A stretch of DNA of 64,000 nucleotides from Dipteris shenzhenensis (Eukaryota; Polypodiophyta; Polypodiopsida; Gleicheniales): the NCBI GenBank assembly GCA_047967505.1, contig CM106538.1; one strand, written 5' to 3'. Of the stretch, positions 33,975 to 44,880 are shown piece by piece; within the stretch, counting starts at the first letter, position 1, and every line of letters starts with the position of its first letter. The notes beneath the pieces are model-generated. The model was given only the letters and a program-made list of their open reading frames with translations. It did no database searches and had not been told where the DNA came from. A program made the translations under genes and the position numbers.

Positions 33975-34140
33975 ACTGATGTATGGCTGTTTACTCTTCC
34001 ATACTATCATGTAGGTACTCTAAATAATGTGGGTTGCTTTTTGCACTCCTTGGAAGCTGCCATGTGCCCTCCCTAAAGCAAATGTACTAGAGGGTTCCTT
34101 GCTGTCCCATAGACCTTTTGGTCTCCAGTGGATGTTAATA

Positions 34141-34141
<1 letters not shown>

Positions 34142-34185
<44 letters not shown>

Positions 34186-34203
34186 GAGGTCTCCCAAAGA
34201 CGT

Positions 34204-34262
<59 letters not shown>
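34142..34262 (+). repeat. (CT)n, 28-bp LINE tail, (CT)n
   Basis: The MO-2 (CT)n tail (to 34179) is followed by ACCCGCGAGGTCTCC and CAAAGACGTTAAT and then a second (CT)n at 34207-34262. The middle piece is the last few dozen bases of another family member, cut within the hairpin. Confidence 0.85.
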
Positions 34263-34265
<3 letters not shown>

Positions 34266-35040
34266 CTCTCCTCTCCACCACGCTAGCATCTGCTCAGCCG
34301 CTCAACCTCCAGTTAGCCCATCCAGTTAGCCTCCGCTCAGCCTCGCCAAACTACACTTTGCCCCTCCGTTCGCCTCGCTCAGCCTCTATCCGTTAGCCGC
34401 TCATCCACCTCTTCGTTCAGCCTGCTTAGCCCCCGCATTTAGCCCGTTCAAGTCGTTGTCGTCAAGCAAGCCGCAGGAGAGTAAACCCCAAGTAACCCCG
34501 GGCTGGGCTGAACCCTTTGGCCCAGCTTGGGGGTTAGTCTTAGGAAAGGGGCTCCCTACACAGGCCACCAAATCAAGTTCCCTAAAACCAAACTATTTGC
34601 TACAACCCCAGCCAACAAGAAGCCCTTCTACGCTTCCATAACTTCAACACCATCCCCTATGCCTTGACCTACCATAGATTCCAGGGTAAATTTGATCCAC
34701 GTGAGCAGATCTATTTTCTACAGCAAGAACTCAGCGATGCAAGACTTCGCATTGCCTCTGGAGAAGATAGTTGCAGAAATGAAAAACAAGGGCGCCATTG
34801 CGATAGTAGGAGAAGTTGGTGATGGCTCCCATGTTGGTGAGAAGAGAATGTTCAACTCCTCAATAGGTTTTGGTGACTGGGGCAGAGTCATTTCTTGTTC
34901 CTGTAGCTCTTTATTGATGATTACAGCCAATACATTGGCCTGATGAACCATCAAGTTTTTTTGTGAAGAAGATGAAGTGCTGGATCTAGTCTTGCTTTAG
35001 CTTCCTACTTAGTAAAACAAATGTGCGGAGTGGAAGGGAA
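34263..35040. other. Unassigned stretch
   Basis: CT-rich at first, then a short open stretch (FHNFNTIPYALTYHRFQGKF near 34650, and an 83-codon frame at 34692-34943) with no recognised domain. May hold the 5' part of MO-3. Confidence 0.35.
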
Positions 35041-35764
35041 CAATTCTTGTAATTCAAGAAGTTCTACGGCAATGCAATACAGCAGCCCCCGCACCAGAGC
35101 TTGTGACCAAGGTACAAGAATTGGTTACGACTCAGCTCAAGTCTATTAAAGAGGAATTTACAGCAACTATGAATACCAAGATGAACAAGTGTGATGTCTA
35201 TGAGGAGGTGAAAGAGCAAGAAACCAAAGCTCGAAATAACCGGATTATACGCATAGGGGTCTAACCGAGACTACACTCTAGAATGTGGAAGTATGAAAAT
35301 AAAGACTGAATATCTCAAGAAAACAATTCCCCGGATTGAAAGGGATCCAGAAGAGATAGATTTTGCCCACCAAAAGGGGGAACAAGCAAGAGTAATCTTT
35401 CAAGACAAGACACCAAGGAACAAAGTCCTCAGACAAACCAACAAGCTGAGAGGTACTAGAATATGGGATTCAGAGGAGCTCACGCCGACTCAAAATCGAC
35501 AAAAGTAAAAGAAGCTCTGTTTCTTGAGATGGTATAGCACTAATGAAAGACTTCAATCCTAGACCCAAAGATTCTCAGTCTTAAAATGATGTAATGACGG
35601 CCACTTTACAATAGTATTAGACTTTAGTAGTTTGCTACATAATTCGAGCTGAGATGCCTTACGCACTCTTCAACTCTCTCTAGCACTCAGAGATGTAAGT
35701 ATTTCCCTTTTTGGAATGTGTAATTTGTCTCATAGTCCCATGAGAAATTCTGCCGACGTTAGTA

Positions 35765-35797
<33 letters not shown>

Positions 35798-35809
35798 CTC
35801 TCTCTCTCT
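35041..35809 (+). mobile_element. MO-3: second ORF1-only element, decayed
   Basis: Same layout as MO-2. ORF1 remnants run 35060-35581: VTTQLKSIKEEFTATMNTKM, VYEEVKEQETKARNNRI and RGTRIWDSEELTPTQ, parallel to MO-2's VWIAEELTQAQ. The reading frame is broken by TAA near 35262 and frameshifts. The 3' UTR ends ATAGTCCCATGAG and CCGACGTTAGTATAT, then (CTTT)n(CT)n to 35809. The end lies about 36 bp from the XPD exon 2 donor, on the opposite strand. Confidence 0.7.
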
Positions 35810-35845
35810 ATTAAAGCAGGCATGCAAATAGAACAATGTACATAC

Positions 35846-35928
35846 CAGGTAAATTCCCTTGTTGTGCCAATCCCTCCACAAGCCTATTATATTCTTGACG
35901 CAATCGATTGGCGTCTGTGGCCTTGAAC
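35846..35928 (-). CDS. XPD: XPD exon 2: start of Arch domain
   Basis: An 83-base exon found by searching for the expected continuation. Read on the minus strand it encodes FKATDANRLRQEYNRLVEGL followed by AQQGNLP, the conserved plant XPD segment that opens the Arch domain. The acceptor is AG at 35930-35929 and the donor is GTATGT starting at 35845. The phase fits exon 1 (completing AA|G) and exon 3 (G|GC, glycine). It lies alone between introns of about 10.4 and 10.2 kb. The microsatellite tail of a plus-strand ORF1-only retroelement ends at about 35809, only some 36 bp past the donor. Confidence 0.95.
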
Positions 35929-36710
35929 CTTCGCAATCATCCATGCAAGACATAATTTGCTTCAATAAGCCGCACAAACAGCAACATGACATTTTTCACA
36001 TCAGCTTTCTCAAACAAAAGACACTAATTGTTCTTTATTTCCAGCACACCATCTTTTTCCCTTCCATTATTTAAATTTAAACTACTATACATCTCTACAT
36101 TATGTGCAATCTTCCATATTCAGAATTATAGTGAGTGAAAAGACCAAGAGAGGGTTGGGGATGGAAAGAGAGAAAGATCTTCATAATAACACAATTTCAA
36201 GACAAGAAAATACTAAGCAAGCAAGCTAATCCTTCTTGTCATTGGTAAACCCAAGTACAGCCTGTAGTAAGGTTTCAAAAAAATAAAAACCTTTTGGGCA
36301 AAACAAGTAAGAAAGTTGCAAACGAGTGCGCCCGTGTGTGTGTGTGTGTGTGTGTGTGGTTCATATATATATATATATATATATAAATCCTTCAACTAAG
36401 GGTAGTTTTTTTTCCTTCTATTAAGGAAATGATTCCTACAAGTGAGGAAACACTTACTTGTTATTGAAACCTTCAAATAGCTCTTGGTATACTTCCACAT
36501 GAGAAAATTCCAACTATTGAGAGAGTTTCCACCTTGAAATAGGCAAGAATAGCAAGGAGGGTCAGCACCTCCAAAATAACAATATAAGTATAGAGGGAAA
36601 TGGATTTCTCATGACTCCCAACCCCTCCTTCATAATCCCCTACAATTTATAGCTCTCCCTTTCTGGGATAGCTTTTTTTGTAATATAATGAGTCAAAGAT
36701 TCCACAAAAA
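35929..36710. other. XPD intron 1 with (GT)n and (AT)n microsatellites
   Basis: (GT)n at 36334-36358 and (AT)n at 36363-36385. No gene recognised. Confidence 0.7.
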
Positions 36711-36753
36711 ATGTGTGTGTGTGTGTGTGAGAGAGAAAGAAATAAAGGAAGAG

Positions 36754-38585
36754 GTATTAACGTCTTTCGGAGGCCTCACGCACAATCACAAAAGTAACCC
36801 ATACAAGCCAGTGTCCATAGTTGCACGAAACGCCGTTTCTTGCGGCCAAAAACGCCAACCGTTTCTGAAAATGGCGAAACAGCATTTCTAGCTGCCTTTT
36901 TTTTTGAAATATTTTACATTTTTTTTTTTAATATACTTTTTCTAGGGCTTTTGTAAAACACCCTCCAACCTCTCCATTCTCCTCTACCCTCTCCTACTCT
37001 AGCCTCTCCACTCCCCTACCCTCTCCATTCTCTTACTCTAGCCTCTCCACTCTCTTACGCTCTCCTACTCTAGCCTCTCCACTCTCCTACCCTAGCCTCT
37101 CCATCCTCGTGCTCCTCTCCTCATTCTCTTGCTCTCCCTCCTCTTTCTCCCCATACTCTCCCTCATCCTCCCAAGTCCCCATAGTCTCCCCCCCTCCTCT
37201 GCATACACTTCGTCCTCCACCTCCTCCTCCTGTCCATCCTCCTCCTTGAGTCCTCCTCCTACTACTCCTCATACTCTCCCTCCCCCTTCTCCTCATAAAT
37301 TTATTTTCACATAACTATACCGTATTGTCGTTTCTCATTTCGCCGTTTTGGATCGGCTCGAAACTTCGTTTTTGGCGTTTCTGCCACTTTCGTTTCGGCA
37401 TGCTACTATGCCACTGTCGGCTGAAGCAAAGGGCTTGCTAAGACCTTCGTTGAGTACTGAGCTAAAACAAATACAACAAAAACTAGTACGCAAACTCAAG
37501 GTCAAAATACAAAGCCCGGTTCTACGGTGGCTCTCCTATGAGCTGCAAAAATATATCATCTCTGTATCTGTTGGGTCGTCTCTCTAGGCGTTGGGGGACG
37601 TGGTCTCCGTGATCTCTATATTCGACGGCCCATGTCGATATTGGTCCCTTTGATCGGGTGATCCCCTCCGAATATGGCTGTGATGGGCTGACCCTCCATC
37701 GTGCGTGCCCTAGTCCGTCTTTGCATCTCTGGCTACGTCTCTCCACAACGTCGTCTCATCCTGCCCCACTCAGCCCTTATGTCATCTATCTCCTCCTCCT
37801 CAACTCCGCTCTGTCCAAGGGTAGACTCGAAAGTGTTCAAAATCTGTAGCATTTCCTTGGGCTCAATCTAGCTCGGTCCCACATGCCACTGTCTCCTCCT
37901 GCTCTCTAATGCGGCTCATCAAGGCCTATCTATGTCGTTGCATCTCCATCAAATAGAGACTAATGCAAACCTCATGCTGGAAGTGAATCAGCCATGAGAG
38001 AGGCCCAAACCATGTCCCTCCTAAAATAAGCAATAGTATCGTCCTCATATCTCATCGTAGACAGGGCAAGTACATAGGAAGTGCTCACCTCCTCCAAGGT
38101 GCATTGCCTACAGATCCATTGCTCTCTGGGTGTACCTGTGGCTCTCCCTACCTCAATCCTCAATCGATGGGACAAGACCCACATCTGTCCGATGGCGATC
38201 CTCAATGCGTGAGACTCGTCTATCCTTCAAGTACCGAGGTGTCTGATACCCACTCCATCCATCGATACTCTAAGGAATGATCACGGTAGAATCGGATCTT
38301 GGTGGGGAACTCCTGCCCTCCCCAAAGTCCGCGACGTGTGGATCTGAAGTAGGTCCAACCGTATGACACAGTTGATCTCATCCCGTGGAATCAGGTGGTC
38401 AAGAGCATCTAAGCTGTACTGAAAGGGGGAAGACTGTCCACCCGGATGTCCTAGCTGCGAAACCATTTGGATTTGCATGCGTACCAAGCCATGCTCATTC
38501 CCTCTCAGCTAGGCATATAGACGACTCTAGTGCCAATCTCAACAATCTCCTGTCGGAAGTGCAACGGATCTTGACAGAAATGGGG
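36754..38585 (-). pseudogene. ML-3: LINE 3' part, interrupted by a MITE
   Basis: Minus strand. ORF2 C-terminal pieces SSPFQYSLDALDHLIPRDE and WVLSHRLRIEVGRATGTPRE, the finger ICRQCTLEEVSTSYVLALS (degenerate), then FGPLSWLIHFQHEVCISLYL in another frame, paralleling ML-4. It is followed by a 3' UTR that ends GAGGCCTCCGAAAGACGTTA and ATA at 36754, next to a (GA)n/(GT)n tract. The 5' end at about 38585 lies directly beside ten C residues and the (CT)n tail of ML-4. A MITE occupies 36816-37410 in the 3' UTR. Confidence 0.75.
36816..37410. mobile_element. hAT-like MITE with 8-bp target duplication
   Basis: 595 bp. The ends are inverted and similar: CATAGTTGCACGAAACG on the left and, on the other strand, CATAGTAGCATGCCGAAACG. 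Flanks are CCAGTGTC (36808-36815) and CCACTGTC (37411-37418), an 8-bp duplication with one mismatch, as expected for hAT. Removing it restores the ML-3 3' UTR seen in ML-4. The middle is a CCTCTCCA/CTCTACC-type CT-rich array. No transposase. Confidence 0.75.
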
Positions 38586-38588
38586 GGG

Positions 38589-38624
<36 letters not shown>

Positions 38625-38630
38625 TAGATG
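38586..38630. repeat. G run plus (GA)n tail of ML-4
   Basis: About ten G, then (GA)n to 38622, then a short spacer to the element end at 38631. Joins ML-4's 3' end to ML-3's 5' end. Confidence 0.9.
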
Positions 38631-39366
38631 TATTAACGTCTGCAAGAGGCCTCGCGGGCCTATAAGACAAAGTGCAAAACTAAAAGGTAGCTTATACAAG
38701 CCACTGAGGACTGAAGTAAAGGGTTCACTAAGACCCTTACTGAAAACTGAAAGCTAAAGTGCTAAACTAGTGGACAAAATACTTAGCAAAATAACATAAG
38801 AGTGTCAGGTGCTCACGGCTAGCATTTCTAGTACATGCTCAAGTTCCACATATCCAGGTACCCTAGTGGCTCTCTGATGAGATGTGAGAAGCTCTCGTAC
38901 TGTGTATGTCGAGTTGTCTTGCGACGTGGGGAAGGGCGTGGTCTCCTCGATCTCTCGATCCGGTGGGCTACATCAAGGGTGATGCCTCGTCTTCGGCGGT
39001 CGCCTCTGAGAAGGGCTGAGATCTCGATCGTGCGTGCTCCAGGCTCTCTCCATGTCGCACGTGGAGCGTGTCCCTCGTCTGGCAGCATCATTGGACACTC
39101 CTACTGCTAATTATGATGCTCTCATCTCATCAAGCTCCTCTCCCTCAGCCACACCAACAGCTGACTCAGATGGATAGAAGTCTGTAACAAAAGTATGTGA
39201 TCTGTCAACGATGACCTGTGGCATCAGTCCATGCTGCTCTCTGGTCTGTTGCATCAATGTGTCTCTCTGTTGACGCATCTCAATCAAGTAGAGCCCAACA
39301 TAGACCTGATCGTGAAAATGTATCAGCCGTGTATGAGTGGACCAAAGCAATGCCCCTCCTGAGAGT
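38631..39366 (-). mobile_element. ML-4: short LINE-family copy between two (CT)n tracts
   Basis: On the minus strand, directly after (CT)n at 39390-39367, it encodes LIHFHDQVYVGLYLIEMRQQ and a following region (HRIERSRRPRPSPRRKTT, IREPLGYLDMWNLSMY) that aligns with the end of ML-3 ORF2 and 3' region. The 3' UTR ends TATAGGCCCGCGAGGCCTC and TTGCAGACGTTAATA, then (CT)n. The hairpin AGGCC/GGCCT is perfect. It is a 5'-truncated copy or a short derivative. Confidence 0.75.
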
Positions 39367-39430
39367 GAGAGAGAGAGAGAGAGAGAGAGAACCTCACGCG
39401 CACACAAAACTGGAAAGCAAAGAAAGAGAT
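39367..39430. repeat. (GA)n and a probable further LINE tail remnant
   Basis: (GA)n at 39367-39390, then on the minus strand TTTTGTGTGCGCGTGAGG, similar to the TTTTGTGATTGTGCGTGAGG of the ML-3 tail. It lacks the GACGTTAATA end. Confidence 0.5.
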
Positions 39431-40161
39431 GAGAGAACTGCAAGTGATCTCAAGACAAAACCCCCGTCCAGTGGGGAAAACCTTGCTGAATAGATAGGCA
39501 ACCGTGCTCCACAATGAGATGCCAAACAATGAGGGAAGGGGGCCTATATATAGCCTGACCCCCCCCCCCTCCCTAGTCGACAATAGCAATAGGCCGCCCC
39601 CTAGCCCTAGGTGGCCGACTCCTGCCCTTAGGTGGGCCGACTTGGCCTGCTCCATGAAGGGGCTGCTGCACAGCCCTATAAAAGGGTTGTAGCCCCTGCC
39701 TCTTGGCCCGACTATCCCCCTACAAGGGCCGACCCCTACAACCCTACCATGGGCCGACCAACAAGCCTACCTCAGGCTATAAAACGATGTTGGTGCCTAG
39801 CAAAACAGCCCTAAAGGTGGCCCCTCCTGGCATCCATAGTGTGCAGCAAGGGAGCTGCCTATGCAGCACATAAGTAGGCCCACCAGGGCGCCGAGCTGCA
39901 AGGGATCTGTGCCATACTAACTGGCACAGATCTTGGCGAAGCCTCCAAGTAGGCTGATCAACCCAGGCACATGCCTGACTCCACTACCAGAACATGGCCC
40001 AGGTATGCATCCATCCCCCCTCCTACTCTACCCTCTTAGGGGGCGGGCACACCCACAACAAAGGCCCTCACTCAACCTAGCCTGCCTCTTACTGGGCGGG
40101 CACACCCACAAGCAAGGCCCTCTCTCTCTACAGTAACATCAGGAGATGTTGAACTCCAACA
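39430..40161 (-). repeat. Copia-type 3' LTR
   Basis: 732 bp, minus strand: TGTTGGAGTTCAACATCTCC at the start and GCAGTTCTCTCA at the end, with GGGCTATATATAGG as a TATA box near 39540-39556. It is preceded on that strand by GCTGAGAGGGGG, a polypurine tract, and about 200 bases of internal sequence (40162-40370). The 5' LTR was not found. Related to 44881-45622. Confidence 0.7.
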
Positions 40162-40449
40162 CCCCCTCTCAGCGCCTAGATGGAACACGGGCAACAGGGA
40201 GCTGGGTGTGCCGCTGGAACAACTGGAGGAATCCATTGTGTGATGCTCCATCGCTGAAGACTATCACAAGTACTACCAAAGAAGCCCCCTCTTGGCATGA
40301 ACCGCCTGAGAACGATCACTGGAAACCTAGTATTGTTGCTCCTAGGCCATAGGTGCTAGATAGTCAACTGGTACAACAATCCAATTGATACTACCATCGG
40401 TGCAAGGTATGCTTCCCTGCATGGGCACCTGTATCTCAGAGCTATACAG

Positions 40450-41042
40450 CCCCTTCTGAAGCCCTCTCTCAGGTCCAAACTAATAGAGGCTAGAGTTAGA
40501 GAATGGAGACAATAGGTGAGTGGAGAGGCTAGAGTAGGAGAGTGCAAAGGGTGGAGAAGAATGGAGAGGCTGGAGAGTGTTTTATAAAAGTCCCAAAAAA
40601 AGTATTTAAAAATAAAAAATTAAAAATAAGCAGGCAACCAGAGACACCGTTTCGGTAACGGCTGGCATTTCTGTTTTCGGCCGCAAGAAACGGCATTTGT
40701 GCAACTATGGTATATATCTAGATGAATCCAGGAACATGCCCAAACTCATCCCCTTCTGAAGCCCTCTCTTAGGTTCAAACTAATGGAGGCTAGAGTAAGA
40801 GAATGGAGACGGTAGGGGAGTGGAGAGGCTAGAGTAGGAGAGTGAAGAGGGTAGAGGAGAATGGAGAGGCTGGAGGGTGTTTTAGAAAAGTCCAAATTTT
40901 ATTTTATTTTTTAATATTCAACATTTTTAAACAAAACAGGCAGCCAGAAATGCTGTTCCAAAACGGCTGGCATCTCCATTTCCGTTTTGGCTGCAAGAAA
41001 CGGCGTTTCGTGCTGAATCCAGGAACATGCCCAAACTCATCC
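40450..41042 (-). repeat. 300-bp tandem repeat of partial MITE copies
   Basis: Two direct units (40450-40749 and 40750-41042) begin CCCCTTCTGAAGCCCTCTCT and end GGAACATGCCCAAACTCATC. On the minus strand each carries the left end of the MITE at 36816-37410 (CATAGTTGCAC in unit 1, GCCGTTTCTTGCGGCC, and the TACTCTAGCCTCTCCAC array). Unit 2 lacks about 20 bp around the terminus. Confidence 0.75.
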
Positions 41043-43440
41043 TCTAAATACACAAAATAGTGCAGTTTCAATCTCATGATAGTCACTCATAAGGTTGAAA
41101 CCATAAACTCCATCATGCATAGTAGGGACTAGCTGCTATGACATCCCCACTGACGTCATCAGCACCCAGCAGGTCTATATGTAGTGGATCTTGTCTGACT
41201 CAGTTTGAGGCGCAGTCCCATAATAGGCATTGTGCTGAAATTGAGCTGATGCACTGCTGTTTCAACTTTTCCTGCCTGGCACATTACTTGAGGCACCAAA
41301 ATCTACATGAAATGTCTTATTTTTATCCAACTTTATACAAATCAGAAGAATATCTGCAATTTCAAGACTGATTCAACACGTGAAATTAGTTTCGATTTTC
41401 TAAGCAAATTTCTACGAGTTCAAACTCACATATGTGAATTTACGCCTACAATTAGGGTTCTGACTAGACTGTACGAAGATCGTATGTAATGCTCGAGAAA
41501 GCTAATTTTACCTATATAGGGTATTTGTCTTGAACATCTACATTTCACATCAGCTTTGCAATTGTGCAAAAAAATGATGAGGAATTTGCAAAAACAAAGA
41601 GAAAAGTGCAAAGTATTGAACAACTTTTGTAAGAGCAGAGCTTGGGCGTCCAAGAATCCATGTATACTCCTGTTGGATCCTCCACTCCTAGATCAAATAT
41701 GAATTGCAAATCTGAGATTGTTTCTCAGCTACAATTCCACATCTCCCCACAATTGCTTTGATACCATATTAAGAGAAAGGAAAAATCAGCCCAGATTTCA
41801 TCAAATTCCTCACATTTCAGAGAGGGACTGCATGTACAAATGTGTGAAAGAAACACACAGGACTAGGCTTATGTAGTACAAATTATGGTTTCTGATGTGG
41901 CAATGTCATGTGGCATGCCACAATCTTATTAACCCATTCTGTTCATAATGATGTCAAAATTTAAGACAACCACTAATTCGTCCAACCTTGACACCAAACA
42001 GGTCATTAAATGTGAGTATTCACTCTTATCACTTTTAAAGCCGTCTCTGGCCCTTTCCAGGAATACTTGCTGACCTTGGGAGCTCAAGGCTAGCAACCAT
42101 ATAGGACTATTCGTCATCATGGTAGTATATAGATATTATGTCATCTCCAAATTCCACATGTGGGTTAAGTGCCTTCACACTGCTACCACTCTTTTCTCCA
42201 TATAAGCATTTTGATTACAAGTACAATGAGTGAGTTCCAGCTCCCTCCCCTCAAAAGTGAAGTGAGCATGTTTTTTGTGTGTTCCACTAACCGCACGGAT
42301 ATTTTTTGGCAATGCTCCATTCTATGCTCAAAAATTTACAAAAATCCCCCAATACAATGCAAGTATCCCCGTGGGTCACTCTCATCCTTGGGAAAAACAC
42401 TATGTCATCTACCTATAGCAATAGGAGAAGAATATGACCAACGATTTGGATCTTCATGCCACTGTGTGATTACATCCACTCACCTTGTTCGACTGCAATG
42501 ACAGTACTCATTGACCCAATCATAACCAATATGCAGAAGTCTTCCAAATTTCACCTTCATATAGCCTATAAGTAGCTTCTACTTGTTCTTCAAAAACCTT
42601 TAGCTTTGTCAATATTTCCTATAGCCTCTCTTTACGCACAATGCCATCCTGAAGCCCACAAGCAACAAGGCATGCTTGCGTTGAGGGCCTGTTTGTGATG
42701 GCAATCTAGCTCCATTATCTTCTAACCATTGATTGTTTTGTTCCTCTGTCATAGTTGGCAATTAAACTGCTCATCATGTTTGTGAGTAATATTTGTATTT
42801 CTTACCCCCCTCCTTCAAAAATTGAGGCTATTTCTTTTTTTGTAATTTTCAAATCCTTCTTATGCCTCCTTCGAAACTTAGGCTATTTAATCAGTTTGCA
42901 TTCTTCTCATAAGCTTTCTTCTATTGCTATCTTAGGCTTTAATTCTGAAGGATGCCACAAAGGATGTGATCCTCCCAAGTATGAGTTACTTGGGTCAGCA
43001 AGAGATGTTTCAAATGAAACTGTTCAATAATTAAATTATGAACTATACAAAGCAGTCATTTCCAAGCAACGGCAAGTATCTAGTGACTCTAATAATCCAT
43101 GTGTTCATGGGATCATTGAAGGATAGTGACTACCTGTCATGCATACCTTGATTAGAACATCGTTGCATTCGCTTTGTAGAAGAATAGCACTGCATTTAGA
43201 GTGCATTTTCTCATGATTTCAAATGAATCAAGTACCTTTGACTTAACAGCGGGGTAGACTTTCATAAAACCTCTATTTGGTATGCATATCATATTAGAGG
43301 TTTCAGAGCCACAAATGCCTGGTGTCAGCATGTTAGCCATATCGAATTGAGGCTTCACTTCAGCTCATTATAAAAGCCTGAAAATAACCTAATTTTGTCC
43401 TCCTAACATTTGGATTTTCAGACATTTATCCGTTCCAAAC
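41043..43440. other. XPD intron 1, mostly unassigned; one PBS-like site
   Basis: The only signal is TGGTATCAAAGC on the minus strand at 41766-41755, preceded by TTCTCTTAATA. This is the layout of a Copia 5' LTR end and primer-binding site reading leftward; no coding part was recognised. The remainder shows nothing. Confidence 0.4.
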
Positions 43441-43483
43441 TTCTTGTGATTTTCAGAAAGTCTGAGTGATCCCAACCTAGCAG

Positions 43484-44880
43484 TGGTATCCGAGCGAGCT
43501 ACTCACACCTGTAACCTTAAGTGGGCTGTCGTCTTGCAACAAGAGCAAGGGCAAAGAATCCCAACTCAGCATTCCTGTGAGGCAAGGGCATACCCTGCCC
43601 GCCACCATTTCTCAGCTCTTTGAGCAGTTTCGTTGCAAGAAATCACTTAAGCCCCACGACACGCACTACAAGGAAAAGAGCTGCAGCAAATTACATCAAA
43701 TTTGAGGTACATCAAATATGAGGTGTTTGTGTGGCTGTAGGCTGCAAAAGACAAACGAATAGCAAAAGTAGGTCAGTCTCTCAAGCCTTAGATCAGTCCT
43801 TGGTCACTGGTACCCACTGGAGAACTCAGTAGGTTAGTGTTTCCATCTTAGGGTTTAGCTAGGTCTAGGTATCAGCCTAGGGTAGAAGGGCCCCCAAGAG
43901 CTGGACCAAGAGAAGAGGAACAGGAGCAGCCAAGATAGGAGGCCCAAAGGGCCCCCTGAGGCAGCTCCACATCAAGGGAAAAGGGCTGGGGGAAGGCACC
44001 TTTTATAGGCTGCCTTCTGCCCCTCCCTAGGCAGCCTGAAGGGCTGGTTTTGAGGGCCAACCAGCCAATTGGCTGGTCGGCTATTTAGGCTGGTGGGCCA
44101 GCCAACCAACCCCCTCCAGCCCCCTATTTAAAGGGGGGCTGGCAGCCTCATTTCTCAACCAGCTCCCCTCCCTCTCTAGCCCCGGAGCAGCCTCTAGCCC
44201 CTCCAAAGTTCCCTGCAGGACAGCAGCATACTCAGCAGTCCCTTTGGTGATTCCAGGAGGGTCTCTAGGCAGCACCATAGCCAGGGCTCAGAGTAGAGGT
44301 TTGGGGTTCTGTTTCAGCAGCTTTCCTTTTCCCATTTTCAGCTCTTTCTTAGCTCTTTCTCAGCTCTCTTTAGCTCCACATCTCTCAGCTTCCACAGTTT
44401 TCTCAAGCTCCATACTCTCAGATTCTGTCCTCCCTTCGCGCCTCACTCACGCAACTCTGCTACATGCCCGGGGACAGCACAAACCTCTCTGATAGCCTTG
44501 CATAGTGGCCTACATTTACCGTGTGGGCAGCATCAGGCCTTGGTCAAGATTGGGTTGTTTTCTCAGGCATTCGTGGGTCAACTCTCAATGTCGGAGGGTC
44601 ATTCTTGGAGTTGCATTCCATGCTCTCTTAAAGAGTGTCGGTTGTATTTCACGTATAAAGCAAATTCTCCCCTATTTGGGGAAGAAGGCCCTGCCTGAGC
44701 ACTGGATACAGGGACCCAATCTGGTGTAGTCTACATTTCTCTAACCCTAAAACTCTCTCTCTCTTCCTCTCTGTGGTGCATACGCATACGCCTCACAATA
44801 AGGTTTAAAGAAGGTCTTGCTGCAATTACACGATCATTAATTGTTGCATGTTACATAAGCATAAACCTGCTGCACGAAAA
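43484..44880 (+). repeat. Probable LTR/leader remnants
   Basis: Contains TGGTATCCGAGC (43484-43495), one base from a Copia PBS. A second block at about 44040-44130 has GGCCAACCAGCCAATTGGCT-type inverted motifs and CCCCTATTTAAAGGGG as a TATA box, then CT-rich sequence, recalling the Copia-1 LTR layout. Boundaries are not defined and no pol is present. Confidence 0.4.

Larger units (their letters stand above)
33121..34142 (+). mobile_element. MO-2: ORF1-only retroelement with LINE-like 3' end
   Basis: A compact element with a TATA box at 33141-33148, a leader of about 150 bases, one ORF1-like frame (33300-33974), and a 165-base 3' UTR ending TGTCCCATAGACCTTTTGG, then GTGGATGTTAATAGA and (CT)n. 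The end matches MO-1 and the ML LINEs. No endonuclease or RT is encoded, so it must depend on a LINE in trans, as mammalian half-L1 (HAL1) elements do. Confidence 0.65.

Noticed and set aside
38386-39500. Plus-strand frames across (GA)n tracts (Arg-Glu repeats)
   Set aside because: Microsatellite translation next to antisense LINE sequence.
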